In this document: in pieces, positions 25,820 through 34,220 of the stretch
Numbering within the stretch: the first letter of the stretch is position 1
Layout of the letters: the number at the start of each line of letters is the position of its first letter
NCBI RefSeq assembly: GCF_047229345.1
Contig: NZ_JBFTER010000012.1
Coordinates: 1 to 64,000, forward strand
Direction of reading: 5' to 3'
Source of the DNA: Cellulomonas_A sp047229345
Lineage (GTDB): Bacteria > Actinomycetota > Actinomycetes > Actinomycetales > Cellulomonadaceae
DNA: 64,000 nucleotides
The notes under the pieces: generated by a model
The model's database searches: none
What the model saw: only the letters and a program-made list of their open reading frames with translations
What the model was told of the DNA's origin: nothing
Made by a program: the position numbers and the translations under genes

Positions 25820-26141
25820 GGAGCTGGTTCATGCGCGCCGGGCGGTCCGACGGGCGGAGTCGTCGCCGCGGACGAGTGAGCCGGCCGTGATGCCGGGTGC
25901 GGCTCTGGCGGTCGCCAGCGTCGGGATCCTCGCGGCTGGACCTGAAGGGATCTCGCCTTGGTGCCGGGTGGGGTTGTCGGCCGTCGCTGGGTTCCTCAGC
26001 CTCTTCAACCACGTCTCGATCGGCTCATGCGTGCGACGACTGGCCGAGGCAGATGTCGCGCGGCAAGAAGTCGTCGAGCGTCATGCAGGTGAGGCATCTG
26101 GCGCGCGGAAGCCGAACCGACGACGGGGCGGTCGCGGCTGA
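25800..26141 (+). CDS. Putative two-helix membrane protein
   Basis: 113 residues from GTG 25800, which follows GGGGGAG. Two hydrophobic segments (AALAVASVGILAAG and VGLSAVAGFLSLFNHVSIG) lie between basic termini. With the preceding ORF it fills the atypical stretch between the tRNA terminator and the fic gene. The pair could be remnants of an integrated element, given the tRNA next door. Function not assignable. Confidence 0.45.
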   Translation: MNAVRREELVHARRAVRRAESSPRTSEPAVMPGAALAVASVGILAAGPEGISPWCRVGLSAVAGFLSLFNHVSIGSCVRRLAEADVARQEVVERHAGEASGARKPNRRRGGRG

Positions 26142-26236
26142 GGCTCTGGCCATGGAACCGTCATGACGTGATTCGCGGACGCCGTACGGCTGCGGACCTT
26201 CCTATCCGTGCATAGCCCTCGCCGTTGGCAATGGAA

Positions 26237-26257
26237 GTTTGCACATCCGATGCTAAC
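26237..26257 (+). promoter_or_regulatory. Imperfect inverted repeat upstream of fic
   Basis: GTTTGCA (26237-26243), 7-nt spacer, TGCTAAC (26251-26257): six of seven positions pair. It ends 8 nt before ATG 26266, in a locally AT-rich patch, so it probably overlaps the promoter. A candidate operator, perhaps for the Fic protein's own winged helix. Confidence 0.4.
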
Positions 26258-26265
26258 CTTGGTGG

Positions 26266-27489
26266 ATGGCACGGGATCCGCGCGCGAGCACGGACCGCCT
26301 CGACGGTCCGTCCTGGTGGCCCGCCTTCGGCACCGAGAGCGTCGAGTGGCACGCCGCCGACGCGTCCTACGGCCCGCGGACCGGCCGGAGCCAGCACCAG
26401 GGCGCCTACCTCGCGGCGCTCGCGCCGGACATCGCCGACGCGGACGTCCGCCTCTCCTCGCGCACGGCGGCGCTGGTCACCGAGGCATCGGCGGAGATCG
26501 CCCGGTTCGACGGGGAGACGCTCGGCGCGACGACGTCGTTCGCGTCGCTCCTGCTGCGCACCGAGGCGGCGAGCTCGTCGCAGATCGAGAACCTCACATC
26601 CACACCGAAGGCGATCGCACTCGCGGAGCTGGGTCGCAGGGGACGCCCGAACGCCGACGAGATCGTGGCGAACGTGACCGCCATGACGCAGGCGCTGCGC
26701 GACGCCTCGCACCTGGACGCCGACGCCATCCTGCAGATGCACCGCGCGCTGATGATCGGGCACCTGCCGTCGGCCGCCGGGCGCTGGCGCACCGAGCAGG
26801 TGTGGATCGGGGGCGGCAGCCGCAGCCCGCACGGCGCCGCGTACGTCGCGCCGGTGCACGAGCGCGTCCCCGCCGGCATCGACGACCTCGTGCGCTTCAT
26901 CGCCCGGGACGACGTCCCCGTGCTCGCGCAGGCCGCGCTCGCCCACGCGCAGTTCGAGTCGATCCACCCGTTCCCCGACGGCAACGGCCGCACCGGGCGG
27001 GCGCTCCTGCACGCCCAGCTGCGGCACGGCGGGCTCGCGCGGCAAGCGATCGTCCCCGTCTCCGCCGGGCTGCTGACCGACACGGACCGGTACTTCGGCG
27101 CCCTGAACGTCTACCGGACGGGTGACGTCGAGCCCATCGTGACGGAGGTGGCGGAGGCGGTCTTCCCGGCGCTCGCGAACGCGCGCAGGCTGATCTCCGA
27201 CGTGACCGCCGCGCGCGCGACCTGGGTTGAGCAGATCCGCGCACGTCGTGGCGCGGCCGCCTGGGCGCTCGCCGACCTCGTCATGACGAGACCCGTGGTC
27301 GACGTGCGGCTCGCCGCCGAGACGCTCGGCGTCAGCACCGTCAACGCCCAGCTCGCGATCGACCGGCTCGTCGAGGACGGGGTGCTCGAGCAGATCGGTC
27401 GCGGCGCGCGTGACCGCGTGTGGCAGGCGGGCGAGGTGCTCGCGGCGATGGACCGGTTCGCGGAGCGATCCCACCGCCGGGTGTGGTGA
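26266..27489 (+). CDS. fic: Fic-family AMP-transferase with N-terminal inhibitory helix
   Basis: 407 residues. An N-terminal Fic_N segment contains the inhibitory motif [S/T]xxxE[G/N] as S104-SQI-E108-N109 (class II Fic). The catalytic Fic core carries H234-PFPDGNGRTGR intact. A C-terminal winged helix follows (VRLAAETLGVSTVNAQLAIDRLVEDGVLEQI, about 345-385), as in Fic/DOC proteins with DNA-binding tails. Such proteins transfer AMP to target proteins and are held inactive by the Glu of the inhibitory helix. Monocistronic, next to the tRNA-linked atypical region, so it may be mobile cargo, though its own GC content is normal. Confidence 0.92.
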   Translation: MARDPRASTDRLDGPSWWPAFGTESVEWHAADASYGPRTGRSQHQGAYLAALAPDIADADVRLSSRTAALVTEASAEIARFDGETLGATTSFASLLLRTEAASSSQIENLTSTPKAIALAELGRRGRPNADEIVANVTAMTQALRDASHLDADAILQMHRALMIGHLPSAAGRWRTEQVWIGGGSRSPHGAAYVAPVHERVPAGIDDLVRFIARDDVPVLAQAALAHAQFESIHPFPDGNGRTGRALLHAQLRHGGLARQAIVPVSAGLLTDTDRYFGALNVYRTGDVEPIVTEVAEAVFPALANARRLISDVTAARATWVEQIRARRGAAAWALADLVMTRPVVDVRLAAETLGVSTVNAQLAIDRLVEDGVLEQIGRGARDRVWQAGEVLAAMDRFAERSHRRVW

Positions 27490-27592
27490 GGCGTCGGCCG
27501 TCCGACGCCCCTCGACGGGTGCCCGGTCCCAGCCCGTCCTAGCGTGGTCGTGAGCCGGGCCGCCCGCGCCCGGCCGCCCGAGGAGGTGCCGG

Positions 27593-28525
27593 GTGCAGGT
27601 CGAGGTCGAGCACGTGACCGCGCTGCGGTTCGACGACGGCACGCCGGTGCGGGCCGCGTCCGCGGTCGTGGCGTTCGGGGGAGGCTGGCTCGTCGCGCAG
27701 GACGACGCGACGCACGCCGCGTGGGTGCGGCCGGGCGGCGTGACGCCGGTGCGCGCGCTGCCGCCGGTCCGCGGGCTCGACACGTTCGAGGAGGCGCGCG
27801 GCACCAAGGCGCTCAAGCCCGACCTGGAGGCGGCGTTCGTCGTCCCCGACGGCCTGCGCCGTGGTGCGGGCGCCGTCATGCTGCTCGGGTCGGGGTCCTC
27901 GCCCGCGCGCGTGCGGGGGTCCCTGCTGCGGCCACCGGGCGCGGACGGCGACGGCGGGCCGGTCGTCGCGGACCTCGCGCCGCTCTACGCCGCCGTGGCG
28001 CGCCGGCTCGGGATCGACGCCGACCTGCTCAACCTCGAGGGTGCCTGCGTCGTCGGTGACGTGCTGCGCTGGTTCCAGCGCGGCCTGCCCGACGCCGGGG
28101 TGCCCACGGCGAGCGTCGACGTCGACCTGCGGGCGCTGCTCGGGGCGCTCGCCGGCGACGCCCGGCCGGCCGACGTCCCCGTGACCGGCGAGCGGCGCTA
28201 CGACCTCGGCAGCGCGCGCGGGGTCGGGCTCGCGGTGACCGACGCGGTCCTCCTCGCCGACGGTGCGGTGCTGGTCAGCGCCGCCGCCGAGGACACGCCT
28301 GACCCGCGCGACGACGGTCCGGTCGTCGGGTCGGTCCTCGCGGTGCTCGACGGCGGCGTCGTGCGCGACCGCGTCGACCTGCCGCACGTGCACGGTGCGG
28401 TCGCGAAGGTCGAGGGGCTCGGTGTCGTCGAGCACACGGTCGACGGCGTGCGCCTGCTCGCGACCGTCGACGCCGACGACCCGACGGAGCCCTCGCTCGC
28501 GGTCGGCCTGCGCGTGCGGTGGTGA
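27593..28525 (+). CDS. DUF6929-like protein
   Basis: 310 residues from GTG 27593, preceded by AGGAGG. Beta-rich, with repeated strand-like segments: SAVVAFGGGWLVAQDDATHAAWV, RGLDTFEEARGTKALKPDLEAAFVV, GAVMLLGSGSSPARVRGSLL, LGVVEHTVDGVRLLATVDADDP. The pattern suggests a beta-propeller-like fold; the best match from memory is DUF6929. No signal peptide. Lies 81 bp before jetA on the same strand, but jetA has its own promoter. Confidence 0.65.
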   Translation: MQVEVEHVTALRFDDGTPVRAASAVVAFGGGWLVAQDDATHAAWVRPGGVTPVRALPPVRGLDTFEEARGTKALKPDLEAAFVVPDGLRRGAGAVMLLGSGSSPARVRGSLLRPPGADGDGGPVVADLAPLYAAVARRLGIDADLLNLEGACVVGDVLRWFQRGLPDAGVPTASVDVDLRALLGALAGDARPADVPVTGERRYDLGSARGVGLAVTDAVLLADGAVLVSAAAEDTPDPRDDGPVVGSVLAVLDGGVVRDRVDLPHVHGAVAKVEGLGVVEHTVDGVRLLATVDADDPTEPSLAVGLRVRW

Positions 28526-28592
28526 GCTGGGCACCGGTCGCCCTCACCCGTGGCGCGCGCGGGTCGCGTCACGGGCCCCGGCCGGCGCCGCC

Positions 28593-28598
28593 TACGCT
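28593..28598 (+). promoter_or_regulatory. -10 element of jetABC (leaderless)
   Basis: TACGCT, 8 nt before ATG 28607. It supports the shorter jetA start and suggests the operon is transcribed independently of the DUF6929-like gene. Confidence 0.5.
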
Positions 28599-28606
28599 GT
28601 CCGGCG

Positions 28607-30097
28607 ATGACCACTCGTGCCGAAGCGGCCTACCTCGGAGCCGTCCGGGCGTTCCAGAACCCGATGCTCGACCTGCTGCACAAGCGGCACGCACCCCTCG
28701 TCGTGTCCCTGCTCTCGGTCGTCTTCACCGCGGAGCGCCCGAGCGTCCCCGTGGCCGACGCGCACACCGAGATCGGCGACGCGCTCGACCAGCTGCGTGC
28801 CGCGGGTCACCGCGACGAGCTGCCCGTGGGCACCGCGCGCGAGCTGTGCCGGCAGTGGTCCGACGCGGGCTGGCTCGTGCGCCACGTGCTCGAGGACGAC
28901 GTCGAGGTCTACCGGCTCTCCGCGCACGCCGTCGGGGCGCTCGAGGTCGCCGGGCGCGCGGGCGGCACGCGGGCGCGGGTCTCGCAGTCGCGCGTGCGGA
29001 CGCTGCTCGACGCCGTCGAGCGCCTCGCGCAGGACGCCGACCCGGACGTGCTCGTGCGCCTCGCGCGGCTCGACTCCGAGATCCGGCGCCTGCGCGCCGA
29101 GGTCGCCCGCATCGAGCGGACCGGAACGGTCGACGAGGTCGACGAGGAGCAGCTGCTCGAGGAGGCCGAGAACGTCCTGCACCTCGTGCGGGAGCTCCCC
29201 GCGGACTTCGCGCGCGTCGCGGAGTCGATCAAGGCGATGCAGCGCGACGTCGTGACCGCGCTGCGCCAGGACGAGCGGCCGACGGGCGACGTGCTGCGCG
29301 AGTACCTGGCGCGCGGCGAGCACGTCATGGAGTCCACGTCGGAGGGTCGCGCGTTCGCGGGCGCGCTGCGCCTCATCGGCGACCCGCAGCGCCTCGACGA
29401 GCTGGCGACGCACCTCGACGTCGTCCTGCGGCACCGGTTCGCCCGGCGGCTGCCCGCGCCGCAGCGCACCGAGCTGCGCGAGATCGGCCGGCGGATCGAG
29501 CAGGGCCTCGACCAGGTCTTCACGGCGCAGCGCGAGGCGTCGTACGTCATCACGACGCAGGTCCGCAACCACGACCCGCTGCGCGACCGGCAGGTCGACG
29601 AGCTGCTGCGTGACGTCATGACCGGGCTGCAGGCGTGGGTGCCCGACGCGCGACGCGGGCAGTCCGTCGAGCCGCTGCGTCGCCTGCCCGTCGCCGAGGT
29701 CGACCACCTGCGCCAGACCGCCGGCGACCTGCGCCCGCCGCAGGCGCCCGCGCCGCTGGACGACTGGGACGACGACGACGCGGACGTCTCGCAGGACGAG
29801 GTGCGCGCCTGGGGCGGCCCGCGCTACGCCGAGCTCGACGCGCACCTCGCGGCGCTCGCGGACGGCGTCGGCACGGTCGACGTCGCGGCGGCGTTCTCCG
29901 CCGCGCCCACGGCGATGCGCCGGCCCGTCGACCTGCTCGGGCTGCTGGAGCTCGCGCACCGGCACGGCATGACGGAGACCGGCGAGGTCGCGTACGTCGA
30001 CGCGGTCCGGCCCGACGGGAGCCGGCGGCGGTTCGCGTTCGAGGGCGTGACGACGACGGCGGGCACCGGCCCCACGAAGGAGGAGACCCATGGCTGA
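28607..30097 (+). CDS. jetA: JetA/MksF-like kleisin (DUF3375)
   Basis: 496 residues from ATG 28607 (MTTRAEAAYLGAVRAFQNPMLDLLHKRHAP). The family features are an N-terminal winged-helix region (GTARELCRQWSDAGWLVRHVLEDDVEVYRLSAHAVGALEVA) and long charged helices (RLAQDADPDVLVRLARLDSEIRRLRAEVARIE). This is the kleisin-like subunit that bridges the SMC-like heads of JetC. Wadjet complexes extrude and cleave circular plasmid DNA; MksBEF complexes organise DNA. It overlaps jetB by 8 nt. Confidence 0.92.
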   Translation: MTTRAEAAYLGAVRAFQNPMLDLLHKRHAPLVVSLLSVVFTAERPSVPVADAHTEIGDALDQLRAAGHRDELPVGTARELCRQWSDAGWLVRHVLEDDVEVYRLSAHAVGALEVAGRAGGTRARVSQSRVRTLLDAVERLAQDADPDVLVRLARLDSEIRRLRAEVARIERTGTVDEVDEEQLLEEAENVLHLVRELPADFARVAESIKAMQRDVVTALRQDERPTGDVLREYLARGEHVMESTSEGRAFAGALRLIGDPQRLDELATHLDVVLRHRFARRLPAPQRTELREIGRRIEQGLDQVFTAQREASYVITTQVRNHDPLRDRQVDELLRDVMTGLQAWVPDARRGQSVEPLRRLPVAEVDHLRQTAGDLRPPQAPAPLDDWDDDDADVSQDEVRAWGGPRYAELDAHLAALADGVGTVDVAAAFSAAPTAMRRPVDLLGLLELAHRHGMTETGEVAYVDAVRPDGSRRRFAFEGVTTTAGTGPTKEETHG

Positions 30098-30809
30098 CCC
30101 GACGGACGAGGCGCGCGAGGCGCCGGTCGCGGTCGACGCGACGCCCGCGGCGGACGACCCCGGCGCGGAGAACGGCTTCATCGCCCCGGTCCCCATGGAG
30201 GAGGACCCGGCCGAGCTGTTCGCGGGGGACTCCGGCACGCTCGACGCCGACGTGCGCACGGTGCTCGTCCGGCTCCTGCAGCGCCGCTTCCTCACCGCGG
30301 AGAAGAACCGTGCGCAGTGGCGGACGCTCCTCGACCACCAGCAGGTCATCGAGTCGCGGCTGCACGACCTGTTCGTGCACCTCGTCGTCGACCACGAGCG
30401 CGGCGTCGCCTACAAGAAGCAGGTCCGTTCCGCCGAGCTCGACGTCCCCGTGCTGCTGCGCGACGACGCGTACAGCCGCGCCGAGACCCTCGTCCTGGTG
30501 CACCTGCGCACGGTGTTCCAGCGCGAGCGCGGCGCGGGGGAGACGTCGGTGCGCGTCGACGTCGAGGAGCTCGAGCAGACGGCCCTGACGTACTTCGACC
30601 CCGACGACACGAACGTCGCGACCCGCCAGCGCGAGATCCGCGCCGCGGTCACCCGCCTCGCGAAGGACGGGCTGATCGAGGAGGAGTCGGAGGGGCGCTA
30701 CCGGGTGACCCCGCTGGTCGAGGTCGTGCTGAGCAACGAGCGGCTCGCCGAGCTGCGCGACTGGCTGCGCGCGCAGGCGGCGCACACGGGTGAGGACGAC
30801 GCGGCATGA
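30090..30809 (+). CDS. jetB: JetB/MksE-like KITE protein (DUF4194)
   Basis: 239 residues. A disordered acidic N-terminus (about 45 residues) is followed by the DUF4194 core: VRTVLVRLLQRRFLTAEKNRAQWRTLLDHQQVIESRLHDLFVHLVVDHERGVAYKKQV, with a second winged helix ending EEESEGRYRVTPLVEVVLSNERLAELRDWL. It bridges the kleisin and JetC in the complex. The start overlaps jetA (ATGGCTGA) and the stop overlaps jetC (ATGA), so the three are translationally coupled. Confidence 0.92.
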   Translation: MADPTDEAREAPVAVDATPAADDPGAENGFIAPVPMEEDPAELFAGDSGTLDADVRTVLVRLLQRRFLTAEKNRAQWRTLLDHQQVIESRLHDLFVHLVVDHERGVAYKKQVRSAELDVPVLLRDDAYSRAETLVLVHLRTVFQRERGAGETSVRVDVEELEQTALTYFDPDDTNVATRQREIRAAVTRLAKDGLIEEESEGRYRVTPLVEVVLSNERLAELRDWLRAQAAHTGEDDAA

Positions 30810-33800
30810 CGATGGTCGACACGCTCTTCGGGCTCGTCCCGGTGACCTCGACGGGCCAGCAGTGGGTCGCGCGCGACCTCCAGCTCGTCAACTGGGGCGG
30901 GTACGACGGGCACCACCGCGTGCGGCTCGCGTCCACCGCGACGCTGCTCTCGGGCGGGTCCGGGTCCGGCAAGTCGACGCTCATGGACGCCTACATCGCG
31001 CTGCTGATGCCGCACACGACGCCGTTCAACGGGGCGTCGAACGGCGGCGTCGTCGGGCGCCCCCGCGGCAAGGACCAGCGCAACGTGCTGTCCTACGCGC
31101 GCGGCAAGGTCGACGAGTCGCGCACCGAGGACGGCACGCGCGAGAGCGTGCTGCGCGGCGACGGGCGCGACACGTGGTCCGCGATCGCGATGACGTGGGC
31201 CGACCAGGCGGGCCGCGAGCTCACCGCCGTGCGCGCCTGGTACGTCCCCGCCGCAGCGCGCGCGCTCGACGACGTCGTCGCGGTGCGTGCCACGTGCGAC
31301 GGGCCGTTCGACCTGCGGGACCTCGAGCCGGCCGCCGCGGACCGGCTGGGCCGCGCGGCGGTGACCGCCGCGGGCCTCACACCGTTCGACACCGACCGCG
31401 AGCTCACCGCCCGGCTGCACTCGACGCTCGGGATCGGTGCGACCGGGGACGGGAACAAGGCCGTCGCGCTGCTCGGGCGCATCCAGGCCGGTCAGCAGAT
31501 CACCACGGTCGACGCGCTGTACAAGGCGATGGTGCTCGAGGAGCCCGACACGTTCGCGACCGCCGACGCCGTCGTCGAGCAGTTCGACAAGCTGACGGGG
31601 ACGCGCGACCAGATGATCACCGCGCGCCAGCAGGTCAAGGCGCTCGAGCCGATCCGCGCGCACCGCGCCGACATCGAGGCCGCCGTCGAGCGGCTGCGGG
31701 TCATCGAGCAGGCCGGGTCGTTCGACGACGGCACCTCGCCCGCCGCGCTGTGGCGCCACGAGCGCCGGCTCGGCCTGCTGCGCGCGGTCGAGCAGGACCT
31801 CCAGCGCCGCCACCAGGACGCCCAGCGCCTCGCCGCCGAGACGTCGGGGCGCGTCGAGGCGTCGCGCGCCGAGCTCGACGGGGTCAAGGAGACGCTCTGG
31901 TCGTCGGGCGGCGACCGTCTCGCGACCGCGCAGCGCGAGCTCACCGGCGCCCGGCAGCGCCTCGACGGGGTCGTGCGCGCCCGGGCCCGGCTCGACGACG
32001 TCGTGACCCCCGCCCTCGGCGCCGCGCCGGCCACGCAGGCGGAGCTCGACGCGGTGGTGCGCCGTGCGGGCGACGCGCTCGCGGACGGCGGCTCCAAGGC
32101 CACCGCCCGGAGCGCGTTCGGCGACGCGATGGCCGAGAAGAAGGACGCGAAGGACGAGCTCGCCGGCCTGACGGCCGAGCGTGCGCGGGTCGCACGCCGG
32201 CAGGGCAACATCCCGGGCGACCTCCACCAGGCCCGGGCGGCGCTCGCGGAGGCGGCGGGCCTCACGGTCGACGACCTGCCCTTCGTCGCCGAGCTCGTCG
32301 AGGTGCGGACCGAGCACGAGCCGTGGCGGGACGCCTTCACCCTCGCGCTCGGCGGCTTCGCGACGCTCCTGCTCCTCGACGCGGCGCACCTGCGCGCCTT
32401 CCGCACGGCGATCGACGCGGTGCCCACCGCGCGCCGGATCCGGTTCGAGGGCGTGCCGACCGGGCTGGAGACCGACGTCGCGCTCGACCCCCGCACGCTG
32501 CCCGGTCGCCTCGACCTGCGCGCGACGCCGTTCACCGGGTGGCTGCGCAGCGAGCTCGCGAGCCGGTTCGCCTACGTGTGCGTCGACACCCCCGGCGAGC
32601 TCGCGCAGCACGCCAGGGCGCTCACGCGCGCCGGCCAGGTCTCCGACGGGCGGCAGGGTGCGCACGGCGGGCAGGGCCGCGCCAACGTGCTCGGCTTCAC
32701 GAACACCCGCCTGCTGAGCCACCTCGACCAGCAGATCACGCGCGCGCAGCAGCGGCTCGAGCTCGCCGAGGCGCAGGTCGTCGCCGCCGAAGGGCGCCTC
32801 GACCGGCACGAGGTCGAGCGCCGCGCGTTCGAGGCGCTCCGCGACGTGACCTGGGACCAGGTCGACGTCGCCTCCGCGCAGGCGGAGGTGGACCGGTGGT
32901 CGCAGGTCATCGACGACGTCACCTCGGGCAACCCCGAGGTGACGCGGCTGCAGCGGCGCGCGACCGAGCTCGAGGCGGCGATCCGCGCGCTCACCGAGGA
33001 GCTGGGCCGGACCAAGGGCGCCGCGCACGAGCTCGGCGAGCGCTGGTCGACGACGACCGACGAGGTCGACGCCGCGCAGCGCGCCCTCGACGAAGCCCGG
33101 ACGAGCGGCACCACGGTCGCGGCGGACGCGCGCGCGTACCTCGACGCGCTGCTCGGCGGGGAGGACGGCACCGGGACGGCCGCCGAGATGGCGACCCCGG
33201 CCGGGGCGCTCGCCGCGTTCGACGCCGTCGTGGCGCGCGCGAGCGAGCTGCTGCGCTCGGACCGGCAGGCGGCGCAGCAGGTCCTCGGGACGGCGCGGGA
33301 CGCGCTGCGGCGGACGTTCGAGACGTTCGTCGAGCGCTGGCCCGACCCCGACCTGGGCACGGACCCCGACGCGTCGTACGCCGACTTCGCGCGCCTGCTC
33401 GCCGAGCTCGAGACGCACGGCCTGCACGAGCTCGAGGGGGAGTGGCGCACGAGTCTCCTGCGGCTCTCGGGCAACGACCTGACCGACCTGCACAACGCGC
33501 TGAGCCGGTCGGTGCGGGAGATCAAGGAGCGCATCCGTCCGGTCAACGACATCCTCGCCGACCTGCCCTTCGCGGACGACGAGCACCGGCTGCGCATCGA
33601 CGCGCGCGACACCCAGTCGACGGTCGTCGCGCGGTTCCGCAAGGAGCTCCGCGACCTGCGCGAGGTGCTGCAGACCGAGGCGACCGACGCGGAGCGCGAG
33701 CGCCGGTACGTGCGGATGGCGAAGGTCATCGACCGGGTCCGGCGCACGTCGCCCGACTTCGCCGACCTCGTCGATGTGCGCCGCCACGTGCGGCTCAGCG

Positions 33801-34180
33801 CCGAGAAGGTCGACCTCGAGGGACGGCACGTCGCTCTCTACGACCACATCGGCGAGAAGTCCGGCGGCGAGTCCCAGGAGCTCGTCGCGTTCATCGTCGG
33901 CGCCGCGCTGCGCTACCAGCTCGGCGACGCCGGCGCGGACCGCCCCCGCTACGCCCCGGTCTTCCTCGACGAGGCGCTCATCAAGGCCGACGCGCGGTTC
34001 ACCGGGCGGGCGATCGGCGCGTGGCGCGGGCTCGGCTTCCAGCTCGTGATCGGCGCCCCCAACGACAAGTTCGGTGCGCTCGAGCCGCACGTCGACCTCA
34101 AGTACGTGGTGCTCAAGGACGCCACGGGCCGGTCGAGGACCAAGCTCGTCGCGGGTGTGCCCGACGGGACGGGCGACTGA
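30806..34180 (+). CDS. jetC: JetC/MksB-like SMC ATPase
   Basis: 1124 residues. Walker A SGGSGSGKSTLMDAY (about 50-60) lies in the N-terminal half-head. Long coiled coils surround a hinge-like middle (WRDAFTLALGGFATLLLLDAAHLRAFRTAID, about 510-550). The C-terminal half-head has the ABC signature EKSGGESQELVAF near 1018 and Walker B FLDEALIKAD near 1052. Size and order fit the JetC/MksB motor of Wadjet-type systems. The next gene, on the opposite strand, is an MFS transporter; no JetD (DUF3322/DUF2220) gene follows. Confidence 0.95.
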   Translation: MTMVDTLFGLVPVTSTGQQWVARDLQLVNWGGYDGHHRVRLASTATLLSGGSGSGKSTLMDAYIALLMPHTTPFNGASNGGVVGRPRGKDQRNVLSYARGKVDESRTEDGTRESVLRGDGRDTWSAIAMTWADQAGRELTAVRAWYVPAAARALDDVVAVRATCDGPFDLRDLEPAAADRLGRAAVTAAGLTPFDTDRELTARLHSTLGIGATGDGNKAVALLGRIQAGQQITTVDALYKAMVLEEPDTFATADAVVEQFDKLTGTRDQMITARQQVKALEPIRAHRADIEAAVERLRVIEQAGSFDDGTSPAALWRHERRLGLLRAVEQDLQRRHQDAQRLAAETSGRVEASRAELDGVKETLWSSGGDRLATAQRELTGARQRLDGVVRARARLDDVVTPALGAAPATQAELDAVVRRAGDALADGGSKATARSAFGDAMAEKKDAKDELAGLTAERARVARRQGNIPGDLHQARAALAEAAGLTVDDLPFVAELVEVRTEHEPWRDAFTLALGGFATLLLLDAAHLRAFRTAIDAVPTARRIRFEGVPTGLETDVALDPRTLPGRLDLRATPFTGWLRSELASRFAYVCVDTPGELAQHARALTRAGQVSDGRQGAHGGQGRANVLGFTNTRLLSHLDQQITRAQQRLELAEAQVVAAEGRLDRHEVERRAFEALRDVTWDQVDVASAQAEVDRWSQVIDDVTSGNPEVTRLQRRATELEAAIRALTEELGRTKGAAHELGERWSTTTDEVDAAQRALDEARTSGTTVAADARAYLDALLGGEDGTGTAAEMATPAGALAAFDAVVARASELLRSDRQAAQQVLGTARDALRRTFETFVERWPDPDLGTDPDASYADFARLLAELETHGLHELEGEWRTSLLRLSGNDLTDLHNALSRSVREIKERIRPVNDILADLPFADDEHRLRIDARDTQSTVVARFRKELRDLREVLQTEATDAERERRYVRMAKVIDRVRRTSPDFADLVDVRRHVRLSAEKVDLEGRHVALYDHIGEKSGGESQELVAFIVGAALRYQLGDAGADRPRYAPVFLDEALIKADARFTGRAIGAWRGLGFQLVIGAPNDKFGALEPHVDLKYVVLKDATGRSRTKLVAGVPDGTGD

Positions 34181-34220
34181 CCGGACGGCTGTGCGCCGGA
34201 CCTCGACCTGCGCCACCCGG

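Noticed and set aside
25374..26012. Minus-strand frame overlapping the tRNA
   Set aside because: It overlaps the tRNA-Leu and its terminator; composition does not support coding.
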